Origin: CAVZTX01 sp963778375
GTDB lineage: Bacteria; Chloroflexota; Ktedonobacteria; Ktedonobacterales; Ktedonobacteraceae
NCBI GenBank assembly: GCA_963778375.1
Contig: CAVZTX010000034.1
Span: 68,657-132,656 of the forward strand
DNA length: 64,000 nucleotides
Direction of reading: 5' to 3'
Position numbers and translations under genes: made by a program
Shown: positions 54,468-64,000 of the stretch, in pieces
How positions within the stretch are numbered: the first letter of the stretch is position 1
Layout of the letters: each line of letters starts with the position of its first letter
Notes under the pieces: generated by a model
Database searches by the model: none
The model's input: the letters and a program-made list of their open reading frames with translations, nothing else
Told to the model about the DNA's origin: nothing

Positions 54468-54677
54468 ATGGCAATACGGGCCAAGACGTTGAGCGAACAA
54501 TTGCGGGCCGCGATTCTGTCGGCTCCCGTGAGCCGGTATCGAATGGCCAAGGAAGCGGGAGTGTCCGAAGCTGTACTGTCGCGTTTTGTGAATGGCGAAA
54601 CCGGCTTACGCATGGCCATCGCGGATCGCGTGGCCGTTTATCTAAAATTGGAGTTGCGAAAGGTTGGTGACAAATGA
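54468..54677 (+). CDS. XRE-family helix-turn-helix protein
   Basis: 69 residues. The HTH is visible in SRYRMAKEAGVSEAVLSRFV and NGETGLRMAIADRVAVYLKL. It resembles the short XRE regulators that precede integrases in planctomycete mobile elements and probably controls integrase expression. ATGA overlap with the next gene indicates coupled translation. No ribosome site; likely leaderless. It belongs to the GC-rich part. Confidence 0.75.
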   Translation: MAIRAKTLSEQLRAAILSAPVSRYRMAKEAGVSEAVLSRFVNGETGLRMAIADRVAVYLKLELRKVGDK

Positions 54678-56452
54678 AACTGCGGCAAATGCCTTTCTAC
54701 GAGACTGACGCCCAAGGCCAGAAGGTCAAGCGGATGTCTTCCAAGTGGTACGCGGTTTTCGTCGATTGGTCGGAGGCGTTGCACCGCCTGCCGCTGCTGG
54801 AAGACAAAAAGTCCAGTACAGAGCTTGCCCGAAAGATCGAACGGCTGAACAGTATTCGCGCCGGCGGCGACATGATGACGGCGGACCTCACACGTTACGT
54901 TGACACGATGCCACCGGGCATCCGGACGAAGTTGGCGGAATGGGGCATCTTGTCGGCGGCGCAGCGTGGCTGCGAGCAAGCCCTTGATCGAACATATCGC
55001 CGACTGGAAAGCAGCTTTACTGGCGAAGGGAAACACAGCCAAACATGCCGAGCTTGTCACGCGCCGGGCCGCAACGGCGTTTGACGCGTGTAGGTTCAAG
55101 CTATGGTCCGACCTGTCGGCAAGCAAGATGCAATCGCACTTGGCAGGCTTGCGGGCAGATCGGCGCAAGGCCGATGAATCGGTGGTGCGCGGCATCAGCG
55201 CCAGACTTCCAACTTTTACCTGCAAGCGGTAAGGCAATTCGGGCGGTGGATGGTTCAAGACGGGCGGGCATCGGAAAACCCGCTGGCGAGCTTGAAGGGA
55301 ATGAACGTCAAGACGGATCGCCGACATGATCGTCGGGCGCTTCGAACCGAATGAGCTTCGATGGTTGCTGGATACCACGGGAAAGGCCGGCGAACGGTTC
55401 GGGATGTCCGGCGCAGGATCGGTCGCTGCTATACCGACTGGCGGTTCAAACCGGGCTGCGGGCGGCGGAGCTTCGGAGCTTGACGCGGGGGAGCTTCGAT
55501 ATGGAGGGTGACAAGCCGACTGTCACCATCGGCGCGGCGTATGCCAAAAATCGGCGGGACAACACGCTGCCATTGACGTCAGACACGGCGGCGTTGCTGA
55601 CATCGCACCTGGCCGGCAAGATGCCCCATGCTCCCGCATTCAATATGCCCATCGCGAACGCGATCGTGGATATGTTCCGGGCAGACTTGGCCGCCGCCCG
55701 GACGGCGTGGCTGGATTCGCTGACGTTGCCCAAGGATCAATCGGACGCGGCAACGAGTACATTCCTGTCGGATCGGGACGAATCGGGCCGCTGGGCTGAT
55801 TTCCATGCCTTGCGACATTCATTCATTTCCGGGCTGGTGAATAACGGGGTGAATCCGAAGACGGCAAAGCGCCTTGCACGTCATTCGACGATTACCCTGA
55901 CGATGGATCGGTACACGCACCTGCGGCGCGGACAACATGGCGACGGCGCTGGATTCGCTGCCGGACCTGTCAGCACCGATCCGGCAAGCGGCCCTGGCGA
56001 CAGGAACGAACGGCCCGATTCGCTTGTCACCTGACTTGTCACCTAACGGTGATATTCGGCGTAGTTCGGTGAAGTCTGGCGAAGTACCGACGGCGACGGT
56101 TGCAAACGATCCCATCGACGCCGTCCATACGAAAAACGCGGGGAAAACAGCGGTTTTGACGCGGGAAGCCGGTTCGGATAATATTCCCGCGTCCGTTTGG
56201 AGAGATGCCCGAGTGGCTGAAGGGGACGGTTTGCTAAACCGTTGTACGGGTTCAAACCCGTACCGAGGGTTCGAATCCCTCTCTCTCCGCTATCACACCT
56301 TTCCAAGTTTAATGTTGCGCGGCTGTGGCGCACAACATCTGCCATCAGTCATTTCGCATCAGGATCCCGCGAATGTAACGCGGGAAGATGACGCGCACCA
56401 TTCACAACCTACCAGCGGAAGTACATGTGATGATGCGGATGGAAGAAAATAG
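54674..56452 (+). CDS. Tyrosine recombinase (site-specific integrase), several frameshifts, reading through a tRNA gene
   Basis: Catalyses integration of the element. The reading frame must change several times (near 54960, 55200-55330, 55400 and 55935) to give a full protein: an N-terminal arm domain (KLRQMPFYETDAQGQKVKRM; KPLIEHIADWKAALLAKGNT), a core-binding domain (QAVRQFGRWMVQDGRASENP) and the catalytic domain. Catalytic residues seen: Arg in TGLRAAELRSL, HALRHSFISGL (HxxR), His in LARHSTITLTMD, and nucleophile Tyr in MDRYTHL. The tail DSLPDLSAP follows. The frame continues through tRNA-Ser(GCT) (peptide EGDGLLNRCTGSNPYRGFES) to 56452. The true end is uncertain. The density of shifts suggests consensus errors rather than decay. 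Confidence 0.75.
56199..56289 (+). tRNA. tRNA-Ser (anticodon GCT)
   Basis: Acceptor arm GGAGAGA pairs with TCTCTCC. The anticodon stem-loop is ACGGT-TTGCTAA-ACCGT (anticodon GCT, for AGC/AGU), followed by a long variable arm (TACGGG-TTCAAA-CCCGTA). The T arm GAGGG-TTCGAAT-CCCTC then leads to discriminator G. The type II structure fits serine. CCA is not encoded (GC follows). It is adjacent to and in frame with the integrase, so it is the likely attachment gene. Confidence 0.95.
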
Positions 56453-56973
56453 CGTGAATAAAGGCCACGCCAAACACGATATCGACGATGCCGATGATCA
56501 ACCCGGCGGTAGCCATGCCTTTGCCGTCGATGTTACCACTGCGGCGCATGCCGCCGTGCGCGATGGATGCGAAAGATAATGGCGAGGATGCCGAAGATAA
56601 GTCGGCCGCAGAACAATCCGAGGATCGCCAGGACCAGCGATGCCGAAGCCATGCCGGCATGGCTGCTCGCGGTTGGACCGACGGGCGTGCCCTGGGCATT
56701 GAAAGGAGTCGGTCGCGCGGAGTAAGCCGGTGGCACGGGCCTGGCCATGGTGGGCGGCGGCACGGGAGAGGTCGGGGCTGCCTGGAATGGCGGCGCCTGC
56801 GCTGGAAGATGCGGCGCCAGCTCCGCAATATTCTGCACCGGCTGCCAGTCGCCCATGCCTTCGCGCCAGGCCAGATCTTGTCCGAGCAATTGCCCGCTGC
56901 CGATCAGCTGGCGAATGACATCCACCGAAACCGGTCCATGCTGCTGACCATTTTTCCCGTAATACCATTCCAT
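56409..56973 (-). CDS. GYF_2 and DUF4190 membrane protein, frameshifted
   Basis: The N-terminal GYF_2-type domain is MEWYYGKNGQQHGPVSVDVI with LAWREGMGDWQPVQNI, expected to bind Pro-rich segments. A Pro/Ala linker follows, then a DUF4190-type membrane pair: SLVLAILGLFCGRLIFGILA in one frame and TAGLIIGIVDIVFGVAFIHA in another. The frame breaks near 56560 within IIF...HIAHGGMRRSG. The C-terminus is His-rich (FFHPHHHMYFRW). The start at 56971-56973 follows AGGA. Typical of planctomycete genomes; function unknown. Confidence 0.65.
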
Positions 56974-57186
56974 AAGGTCCTGCCTTCGATCAGTGCATCG
57001 ATACCTGACTGCGCCTCTTTGCTTAGAAGGATGGTCGGGCCGATCGCTTGATTCTATCCGATCATGCAATCCAAATCCGAGAAAATATCCATCAATCGGT
57101 CCGATCGGCATGGCATGTGCTTTGCGCGTGAACGTGCAAGTTCAGTGAGGTCGTTCGTTCGACCGTTTTCAAAATCGAGGTGCATC

Positions 57187-57502
57187 ATGCCCAGAGGCGA
57201 TAAATCATCCTACACCAGCAAGCAGAAACGACAGGCGGAGCATATCGAGGAAGGCTACGAAAAGCGCGGGACCTCCAAGAAGAAGCGCAACGCCGCGCCT
57301 GGGCAACGGTCAACAAAGAAACCCACGGCGGCAAGCGCAGCGGATCAGGCCGCGGAAAAGCCGAGGACCATTCCCCATCGCGCAAAGGCGGCCGAAAGGA
57401 TCGGCCCATCAGACGCACGCGACGCGCGTGAAAGCCGGTAAAAAGGCCGCGCAAACGCGCAAGGCGCGCGGACATCAGTACCGTAACAGCAGCCAAGGTT
57501 AG
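57187..57502 (+). CDS. Small basic protein, plasmid-stabilization-like (DUF7218-type), frameshifted
   Basis: Starts MPRGDKSSYTSKQKRQAEHI and EEGYEKRGTSKK, the well-known opening of short basic proteins often annotated as plasmid stabilisation proteins. The expected continuation (AWATVNKETHGGKRSGSGRG; then RVKAGKKAAQTRKARGHQYR) is present but in different frames, so at least two single-base changes are needed. The likely end is TAG at 57500-57502, inside a palindromic repeat. Function unproven; possibly nucleic-acid binding. Confidence 0.6.
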
Positions 57503-57571
57503 TCGCGACGCGATAGCGGAGCGTTTATCGCTGCAAGCGCAATAGCGCTCCGCTGTGCGTCGCGGCTAACC
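57497..57571. repeat. Planctomycete-type palindromic repeat, copy 1
   Basis: Arms GGTTAGTCGCGACGCGATAG and CGTCGCGGCTAACC form an imperfect long hairpin. A second copy at 59851-59922 flanks the other end of the DUF4139-like gene. Confidence 0.75.
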
Positions 57572-57581
57572 GGTCGTCGCA

Positions 57582-59786
57582 TCACCCCACGTCCAGCGTC
57601 GACAGGTAATCTTCCAGTTGTTTCTGCTGCGATCGCTTTTTTTCCTGCATCGTCTTGAGTCGGCATGCAATTGCTCGATGGTCGTTTCCTGCTCGTCGAG
57701 TTCCTTCAGCAGCCGCTTGTAGTAGTCGGTGTTCTGGTCGACGGCCTTCATGTTCTCGCGGATGCGGGACTGTTCCGTGTTGAAATCGTTGAGGTGCTGC
57801 TGGTTGTCCTGATCTGCCGCTGCGGTGTCGGCGACGGCCGATTTCATCTGGGCGGCCTTGGCCAGAGCATCTTTCACCGCCTGCGGGATCTCGCCGGTCT
57901 TGCGGTAACTTTCGATCGTGGCAATGTCCATCGGCAGGATCGCGATCCCCTGCGCGCTGATCAACTGCTCCTCGACTTGTCAGCGTGTTCGTCTTGCCCG
58001 GCGGCAGCGTTTCCTCAAACCGATAAAGCGGGTCGGTCGTTTCGATCGGCCTTGAGATCGACCAGCGTCCAGCCTGCGCGGCGCGGATGCTCGATCAGAA
58101 GCGTCTTATCAGTCTTGCCTTTGTTGTCCGCGACGTAGTTCTGCCTGAAGATCTGCTTGTGCGTCACTTCGAGAACGCCTTTGATGATGCTTGCCGGTGA
58201 CGACCGATGGATTTTCGTCTGTCGTCGGAATGGACGAGCACCTGCTGATCGATGCCATAGGAAAACAGGCGATTTTGCCCGGCCGGCAGGTCGTCGATCT
58301 TCGCGTCGCCGGCATAACGCCGGCATCGAGCACGGTCAGCGGGCCTTGGGGAAGAAGCTTGCCGGTGGTGTTGGTCAGGCGGGCGCCCAGCAGCGGATTG
58401 GTCGCCAGGACGGAGGGGTTGTAGATGCTGAGCCGGCGGACTTTGACGCCGTCGGTAAGGATCGGAATCATCGCCGATTTCTGGCGGGGAAGGCTGACGT
58501 CGGGAACGTGTATTCGAAAAACTCTCCGATCTTCGCGCCGGAAGCGGCGGGGAGGACCGAGGCGAGGGGATTCATCGGCGCTGAGTGGCACCCAAGCTGC
58601 GACTGAATCACGCCAGGTTGCCGACCTGATTGCGCACTGCCGCCAAACAAGCCTCCGGACGTCCGCCAGCGCGCTCTCGGTGAGGCGGATGCCAACTGCC
58701 TTCGCATCACTCGTCCGAGCTGTCTCCTGCTCATTCCCTCCTCATACGTTTGCGGCTGCAGGCTCGCATACAGCTCCGGCTGCACCACCGGCCGGGGCAC
58801 GTACAGCGGCTGATACAGATCCTCGATGAAGCTGATCGGCCGGCCGCTGACCAGCGAAAGCTGCACGTCGTTCCAGTCGTTGTCGGTCTGATTCTCGACG
58901 ATCGCCCAGCCCTGGAGTGTGCCGCCGTCGGCGGCCTTGTTCTGCCGGGGATTGTTGTTGTGCTTTACCGGCATCCTCCCTGGCCTCTTGCTTCGCGTTG
59001 GGATCTTCGTTTTTCGCATCGCGAAAGCACCAGCCGATAGCTGGTCTTCCAGACCGGCGTCTCGACCACGTAGCCGATGCGCACGTGCCGCTCGCCTGGC
59101 GCCGGTGAAGTGGATCGTCACCGGCTTCTTGTCCTGGTCGCGCGCCGCCGCGACGGCCGCCAGCGCCTTGGCCAGCTCCTGCTGGAGTCGCGGGTCGTCC
59201 AGATGAATCTGATCGATCCGGTCCAAGTCGAGCGGCCGGATCTCGCCGTCGGCCTGGAGCAGATTGAGCACCCAGACGTCGACCACCTTCCTTGTCGCCG
59301 GCCGGCTTCTGCTTCTTCTCCACGCCCAGGATGGTGCCGCTGACCTGTTCCGTCCGCCAGCATCGCGGTGACCGGTTGCCGCGAAGCTGGCTAGAATCTG
59401 CGCAAGGCAGGGTTGGCGGTGATGTCGACCTGGAAGCTCTTGAGCGTCTTCGCGAGCGGGTCCTGGCTGGGGTAGGTGACGGCCGCGACCTTGCCGCCTG
59501 TCCAGGTCCTGCAGCACCAGGCTCTTGAGGATGTCGTTGATCTGGTCGGTCTTGAAACGCAGCTCGGTGCTGCCGTTGCCCTGCACGGTGCCGAAGTGCT
59601 CGAAGTACCCGACGCCGCTGCTGAACAGCACCACTTCCCGGACCGGCACCGCCTGCTGCTCATGAACGGCAGGATGCTGTTCCGCCGGCGGATTTGCAGG
59701 TCCCACCTGTGCTGAAAGCTTCTGGAGGGGAATAGGGCAGCCACCACCGCGGCCCCAAGGACCCATTTGCGCGTCGCATGTCTCAT
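57582..59786 (-). CDS. DUF4139-domain protein, heavily frameshifted
   Basis: Secreted or membrane-associated beta-rich protein by family. The N-terminus (MRHATRKWVLGAAVVAALFP) is signal-like, followed in another frame by VREVVLFSSGVGYFEHFGTV and STELRFKTDQINDILKSLVL, the diagnostic start of the DUF4139/DUF4140 family. Later fragments in various frames include AVTYPSQDPLAKTLKSFQV, LSLVSGRPISFIEDLYQPLY and VKVRRLSIYNPSVLATNPLL. The C-terminal coiled coil is IRENMKAVDQNTDYYKRLLK and EQETTIEQLHADS. Ends ...STLDVG at TGA 57582-57584. Many corrections are needed, so the consensus is unreliable here. Function unknown. Confidence 0.7.
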
Positions 59787-59850
59787 GTGCCAACTCCTGT
59801 TGTTCGACTTTCAGGACAAATGCTTTGCGGGTAACGATACATCCAGCCCA

Positions 59851-59922
59851 GGTTAGCCGCGACGCGAAGCGGAGTGGTTTCCCAGCGCTGGAGAGCGCTC
59901 CGCTATCGCATCGCGGCTAACC
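59851..59922. repeat. Planctomycete-type palindromic repeat, copy 2
   Basis: Arms GGTTAGCCGCGACGCGAAGC and CATCGCGGCTAACC, with CGGAG/CTCCG inside. Same family as 57497-57571, so the DUF4139-like gene is bracketed by two copies. Confidence 0.75.
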
Positions 59923-60040
59923 TCGGCTTCCCCAACTCCTGGCCGATCCTTGTCCATCGGTTCATCCACTGCACCTTACCTCGCGTGAGCAGGTCCATCC
60001 TTTTGATGCTCTAGACAGATAAAAGTTCAGTGAAAAACTC

Positions 60041-60163
60041 CATGCAACGCAATGCATCAAACGCACCATTTTTCAACGAAGGATGATGCATCGTTCGCGA
60101 CACCCACCCCCAAAATTCGCCTGATTTTGAGGGTGGCGACCCCGCCATGCATCAAAATGCATC
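60041..60163. repeat. TGCATC-type intergenic motif copies, left of the IS
   Basis: CATGCAACGCAATGCATCAA-type motif at 60041-60073, ending in a T run, and CATGCATCAAAATGCATC at 60146-60163, cut by the IS. Further copies lie beyond the IS at 61727, 61793, 61931 and 62043. Confidence 0.5.
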
Positions 60164-61726
60164 CTCGACTTTTGCACTTTTTAGCCGACTGAGCCGTTGG
60201 AATTGCGGTTGGCGCGTGGCCGGACCCTTTGTCATTTTAATGACAAGCCTAAAAAAGGAGTCCGGCCTATGTTTCGGCTGCCCCAGGAGGCGGGCATTCT
60301 CGAGCAATTGCGCCCGCATTCACCCAACCCACTTTTGAACGATTCTGCACGCTGCTGGTCGGAGCCATTGTAACGATGGGCCGGCGAACCGTCAGCCACG
60401 TTTTGTTTTCGATTCCCGGCCTGCGCGACGGCCATTGCAGCAGCTATGGCCGCTTGTTCTGTGCCTCGCGATGGTCGCTTTGGCCGCTGGCGAAGGTGCT
60501 GGCGAAAGCGGTGGTGGCGTTGGCGCCAAGGACCAGCCGCTGATCGTGGATGTGGACGACACGATCGCCGGACACTCCGGACGCAAGGTTTTTGGCGTGG
60601 GCATGTATCGGGATCCGGTCCGCTCCTCGCGGAGCACGACCCACTTCAAGCGGGGCCACAAATGGGTGGTGATGGCGATCAACGTGCGCTTGCCCTTGTG
60701 CCTGCGTCCCTGGGCGTTGCCGGTGCTGGTGGCGCTGAGCCTGCCACCAACGAAGAAAGCCAAACCCACTAAAAAAAGCACGCCAGCCAGCAAAGCCAAG
60801 CCCTGGAGCAAGCTGAAGGCACGCCGCAAAGCCCGCGACAAACGAAGGCCCCGCAAGACGCCCGCGACGCAGGCCCGGCAGATGATCGCGGTGCTTTTGC
60901 ACTGGTTTCCCGAGCGAAAGTTCATCCTGCTGGGAGACTGGGGCTTTGCCAAGCATGATCTGGCGTTGTTTTGCCATCGCCATCGCGACCGTCTCACGCT
61001 CATTGCGCGAACGCGATCGGACATGAACCTGTACGCCGCCGCCCCGCCGGCAAAACGCCCGGGTCCTGGACGCCGCCAACGCAAAGGCGCGAAGCTGCCT
61101 TCCCCGGCCGAATCGGTGGCGGCGGCCGGCGGTCAACGCGCCCGCCATCGCCTGCGTTGGTATGGCAACAGCCAGCGGGACATGCAACTGCTCAGCGCCT
61201 GCGGAAACTGGTATCGCGGCCGGGGCAACGGCAAGGCGGGACTGGTGCCGGTGCGATGGGTTTGTGCCCACGATCCCAAACAGCAACGCGACGATTACTT
61301 TTACAGCACCGATCCGGCCCTCACGCCCCGGCAGATCGTCGAGTTGTTCGCCGCTCGATGGGCCGTGGAGGTCACCTTCGAGGAGGCCAAGGGCCTTTTG
61401 GGTTTTGAATCCACGCGCCAGCGTTGCCAGAACTCGGTGCTGCGATCGGGGCCATGCCTCATGGGATTATTCAGCGTGATCGCCGTGATCTATGCCGAGC
61501 TGGCCAAGAGCTCGAAGGTGAAGGTGCATCGTACACCCTGCTATGCCAAGACCACCGTTACCTTCGCCGACGCGTTGGCGGCGGTGCGGACTGTGCTGTG
61601 GAAGCAGGTGATATTGTTGCATGCCCCCGGCGGAAGCCTCGTAACAAAACTACCCAACCGCGTGCAGGATTGGCTGCTGGGCCACCTCGCCGCCGCCGCC
61701 TGAGGTGCAAAAGTGCAAAAGTCGAG
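60164..61726. mobile_element. Insertion sequence with 18-bp terminal inverted repeats and 5-bp target duplication
   Basis: Ends are CTCGACTTTTGCACTTTT (from 60164) and its perfect complement (61709-61726). The bases GCATC occur on both sides (60159-60163 and 61727-61731), a probable 5-bp target duplication. It carries one DDE transposase gene. The IS interrupts one copy of a repeated TGCATC motif. IS701/IS4-like group is my guess. Confidence 0.8.
60269..61703 (+). CDS. DDE transposase (IS701/IS4-like), frameshifted at the N-terminus
   Basis: The start ATG 60269 has AAGGAG eight bases before and gives MFRLPQEAGILEQLRP. The frame then shifts (about 60319) to FTQPTFERFCTLLVGAIVTM and GLRDGHCSSYGRLFCASRW, and again near 60520 to the main open frame. 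Catalytic candidates: LIVDVDDTIAGHSGRKVF (first Asp), ILLGDWGFAKHDLAL (second Asp) and WAVEVTFEEAKGLLGFESTR (Glu). The central region is very basic (KKAKPTKKSTPASKAKPWSK). Ends with TGA at 61701-61703, just inside the right terminal repeat. Two frame corrections are needed; otherwise complete. Confidence 0.8.
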
Positions 61727-62992
61727 GCATCGTTTTGCATCACTTTTCGAGTTTTTTCCGCCGCACATGTCAACTTGTTGTCCGATGAACAAGATGCAAC
61801 GAAATGCAACATTTTTGGCATTTTCGCGGATGTTGCATCCTCTCGACGTTGCTCGGGACAGGTCGCCGAAAGAGCCGCCCACGAAGTAGAGTCATTGCGC
61901 GCATGGCGCGGAGAAACATTCGTTGTCCGCCAATGCATCAAATGCATCATTTTTCGATCTCTTTCGGCACGCGGCCTTTCAGGCTGCGAGCCAAACACCA
62001 CAGGTTGTGGGCCGCTGAAACTCTTCCACAAGTCACGCACCCCAATGCACCACTTTTTGCGATTTTTTTCACCCTCCGCGACACAATGCTGGCTCCCTCC
62101 ATTTCATTGCCTTTGCTTCTTTTGCCATAAATGCCTCTTTTGCCCGTCCTGGGTTTGTCGAGGGTCGTCCGCGCAGTGCTCCACGGTCGCGGCCACAATA
62201 TACCAAATACCAGACAATAACCAAACGAAAAAGCTGGCCGATTATTTCAGAGTATTTTCGATTTTTCCGGCTCAATGACCACGCCGTTCGTAAAGTTTGG
62301 CCGGAGCGAAGGTAAGCCGATATCTCCGTCCTCGACTAGTTGAATCGCGGGGACGGAGCGTTTCCCTGATTGATAAGTTCAAGTAGACAGGAAGTTCTGA
62401 AATATCTGATCGCCAGCACGGCACCACCCCGCCGCAGCCGGCGGGCACTTCGCAATGCGAGTGCTGCTCGAGGATCAGTCGGCTGGATTGCTTGCCGCCG
62501 ATTCCGGCCCAAAGCGTGCGCAACGACACCTGAGCAGCCGGGCGAGCAGGCTTGGGATGAGCCGACGAGGGGGGGGGTCAAGCCATTAATAAAATACATT
62601 CACGATTGCCCGCACCGCCCAGAATAAGGCACGCCCACGACTGGTCCAAGGAGAGCGATCATCAGAGGAAGCCCCGCAAAGCTCTGCGTCGTCGGGTCTT
62701 GAATAGACTTTGCCATCCAAAGGTCGTTCGGTAGTAAATGCGGTTGTACGCGGCCTTCCTGGGGTTGGCGAGCCATCCCAGCCGCGCAGCGCCTAAATCC
62801 CGCGATCGGCGCATTCTTCTTTTAGGGAAGTGCGGGCCGCGATGCTTCTCCGCAGCGATGGCTTGCGAAAACCGAATTTCATTCTCGTGCCCTGATTCTC
62901 CACGCTATCGGGGGCAAAGCGATAATACGAACAGCATTTCGGGGGCTATTCCTCCAAAGCCAGCCCCACGCCGGTCTCCCACGTAGCGGCTC
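61727..62992. other. Intergenic stretch with TGCATC-type repeats and no supported gene
   Basis: About 1.27 kb. The first 350 bases hold motif copies at 61727-61751, 61793-61816, 61931-61954 and 62043-62058. Open frames crossing the area are long only by chance and carry no family pattern. From 62280 on the sequence is mixed with a G run (about 62569-62577) and short frames in both directions that I cannot assign. Confidence 0.4.
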
Positions 62993-64000
62993 TTATTGAC
63001 TTTGACTCATCGGCTGCGGCTTCCACGGCGTCCTGGCATTTCGACAGGGCACTGATCGGCGTTCCGATCGGCGCTGCGCCAGTTCGAGCGTGAAGCGTGT
63101 TCCGGAGGCGGGATGGTGCTGGCGTTGAGCTGGCCGCCCAGAGCGGAAGCAATCCGCCGGGCGACGGCCAGCCCCAGCCCCACCCCGCCGATTCCGTCGC
63201 GCCGTGCTTCGTTGGAACGATAAAAAGGCTCGAAGATGTGGGGCAAGTCTTTTGCCGAAATACCGCAACCGGCATCTTCGACGGTTAGGAAAACTGAGGC
63301 GTTGTCAAACGCGGCGAATATCGACTGGTGTTCCCATTTGGCTGTACTTGCACGGTTGTCCAGCAATTGTCCAGGAGCTGCCCGAGCAGAAACGGATGCA
63401 CGTTGACGCAGGCCCCACATCCCGTCGAGCAGTCGGTTTTGATGTCGGCGCGCGCAAATGTCGCGCCAGCATGTCAGTTGATTGCTCAGCCACTCGCACA
63501 GGTCGATTGGCTGAAGCTCGGGCTGGCGGGCTTCGGCGTCGAGTTCGCCAGAAACAGCAGCGTCTCGATCATATGCCGGAGACGATTGGCCTGGCCTTGA
63601 ACCAGGGCCAAAAACCCGCTGGTATTCCTCGACGGGCCTTTGCCTTCGCAGGGCAACTTCAATCTGCCCCAACATGGCCGTCAGAGGCGTCCGCAATTGG
63701 TGCGAAGCATCGCCGGCAAATCGCTTTTGCCTCTCGAATGATTCATGCACCCGGTCGAGCAAGCCGTCGAAATCCTTCCGTAAATCTTCCAATTCATCCT
63801 GGCGGCCAATGTCGGGAAGCGCTGATCGAGATCGGCGGCGCATCTTCCGGGCGGCGGGGGCCATGTCGCGACCGGCGCCAACGCTCGACGGCACATCCGC
63901 CGGCAGAAGAAAGCGGTCAAAATCCAGAACGCGGCACAGAGGCCGCATAACCCGCAAGCAGTTCGCGAAGCGTGGCTGCCGCCGGTTGCAAGGAAATGGC
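62993..64000 (-). CDS. Sensor histidine kinase (two-component), C-terminal part, frameshifted, cut by window edge
   Basis: Reads a signal and phosphorylates a response regulator. Visible in order: HAMP-like DIGRQDELEDLRKDFDGLLD, the HisKA phospho-acceptor FAGDASHQLRTPLTAMLGQI, the N-box region (broken by shifts), and the ATPase domain with VEDAGCGISAKDLPHIFEPF and GGVGLGLAVARRIASALGGQ. The C-terminus, FTLELAQRRS, ends at 62993. The N-terminal sensor domain lies past 64000. At least four frame changes are needed. It resembles the CusS/QseC-like family in layout; no regulator gene is inside the window. Confidence 0.8.

Noticed and set aside
58742..59323. Minus-strand open frame over the DUF4139 gene
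   Set aside because: A shadow frame rich in Arg/Gly/Ala; the real family motifs lie in other frames.
60041..62058. CRISPR array interpretation of the TGCATC repeats
   Set aside because: Units are degenerate, spacings differ widely and no cas genes are present, so it is listed as an unexplained repeat series.
61704..62278. Long plus-strand open frame after the transposase
   Set aside because: It begins inside the transposase in a wrong frame, crosses the IS end and a repeat series, and has no conserved features; it is open by composition only.

Overview
The window joins two unlike stretches of DNA. Positions 1 to about 54,120 look like a chromosome segment from a Chloroflexota bacterium, probably of the Ktedonobacteria type. 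The base composition is moderate, Shine-Dalgarno sites are strong (AAGGAG/GGAGG), GTG and TTG starts are common, and dispersed hairpin repeats occur between genes. The gene mix also fits: FHA proteins with a transmembrane helix and extracytoplasmic repeats, an NYN-domain protein, RNase Y, and ABC-2 exporters. From about 54,120 to 64,000 the DNA becomes GC-rich and its genes look planctomycete: a DUF3987-type primase C-terminus, an XRE regulator, a tyrosine recombinase reading into tRNA-Ser(GCT), GYF/DUF4190 and DUF4139 proteins, an IS element and a sensor kinase. The switch falls exactly at the accC start codon and cuts a gene on the other side. No attachment site marks it, so an assembly chimera is the simplest explanation. 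Taxonomic assignments rest on gene style only.

Layout of the left part. 1-4.7 kb: frameshifted oligopeptide-binding lipoprotein, ECF sigma factor with its probable membrane anti-sigma partner, and a small lipoprotein. 4.8-9.2 kb: FAD/Fe-S oxidoreductase, secreted Exordium-like protein, M20 peptidase. 9.3-12.9 kb: urocanate hydratase (one frameshift), a gene-poor stretch, then a decayed second urocanate hydratase. 12.9-16.1 kb: three tandem FHA paralogues, the third broken by an in-frame TGA. 16.3-24.7 kb: queG, a membrane protein, HxlR regulator, NYN protein, divergent panC, alpha/beta hydrolase, greA. 24.7-28.7 kb: M29 aminopeptidase and a three-gene ABC-2 exporter operon. 29-38 kb: prs, ClC channel, divergent marR, PRC/MgtE-N/CBS protein, pyrG, metallo-beta-lactamase-fold protein, YccF protein. 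38-54 kb: GT2 fused to a GGDEF-like domain, DUF457-HNH protein, secG, methyltransferase, a tiny overlapping gene pair, nnr, Ca2+/H+ antiporter, rplI, CoxG-like protein, NUDIX, rny, PHP phosphatase, lepB, a periplasmic binding lipoprotein, and accC.

The left part mostly combines housekeeping functions (nucleotides: prs and pyrG; RNA: rny and queG; secretion: secG and lepB; cofactors: panC and nnr; fatty acid or carboxylation chemistry: accC) with signalling modules. Convergent genes are often separated by long, perfect, bidirectional terminator hairpins.

The left part has three single-base frameshifts and one nonsense codon in 54 kb. In the right part almost every gene needs several frame corrections, so its consensus is probably poor. 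No clear, complete new multi-gene system stands out. The best leads are the species junction, the replacement-like pair of urocanate hydratases, the in-frame stop in the FHA array, the overlapping micro-gene pair, the unusual fusions (GT2-GGDEF, DUF457-HNH, split NYN) and a repeated TGCATC-type intergenic motif in the right part.
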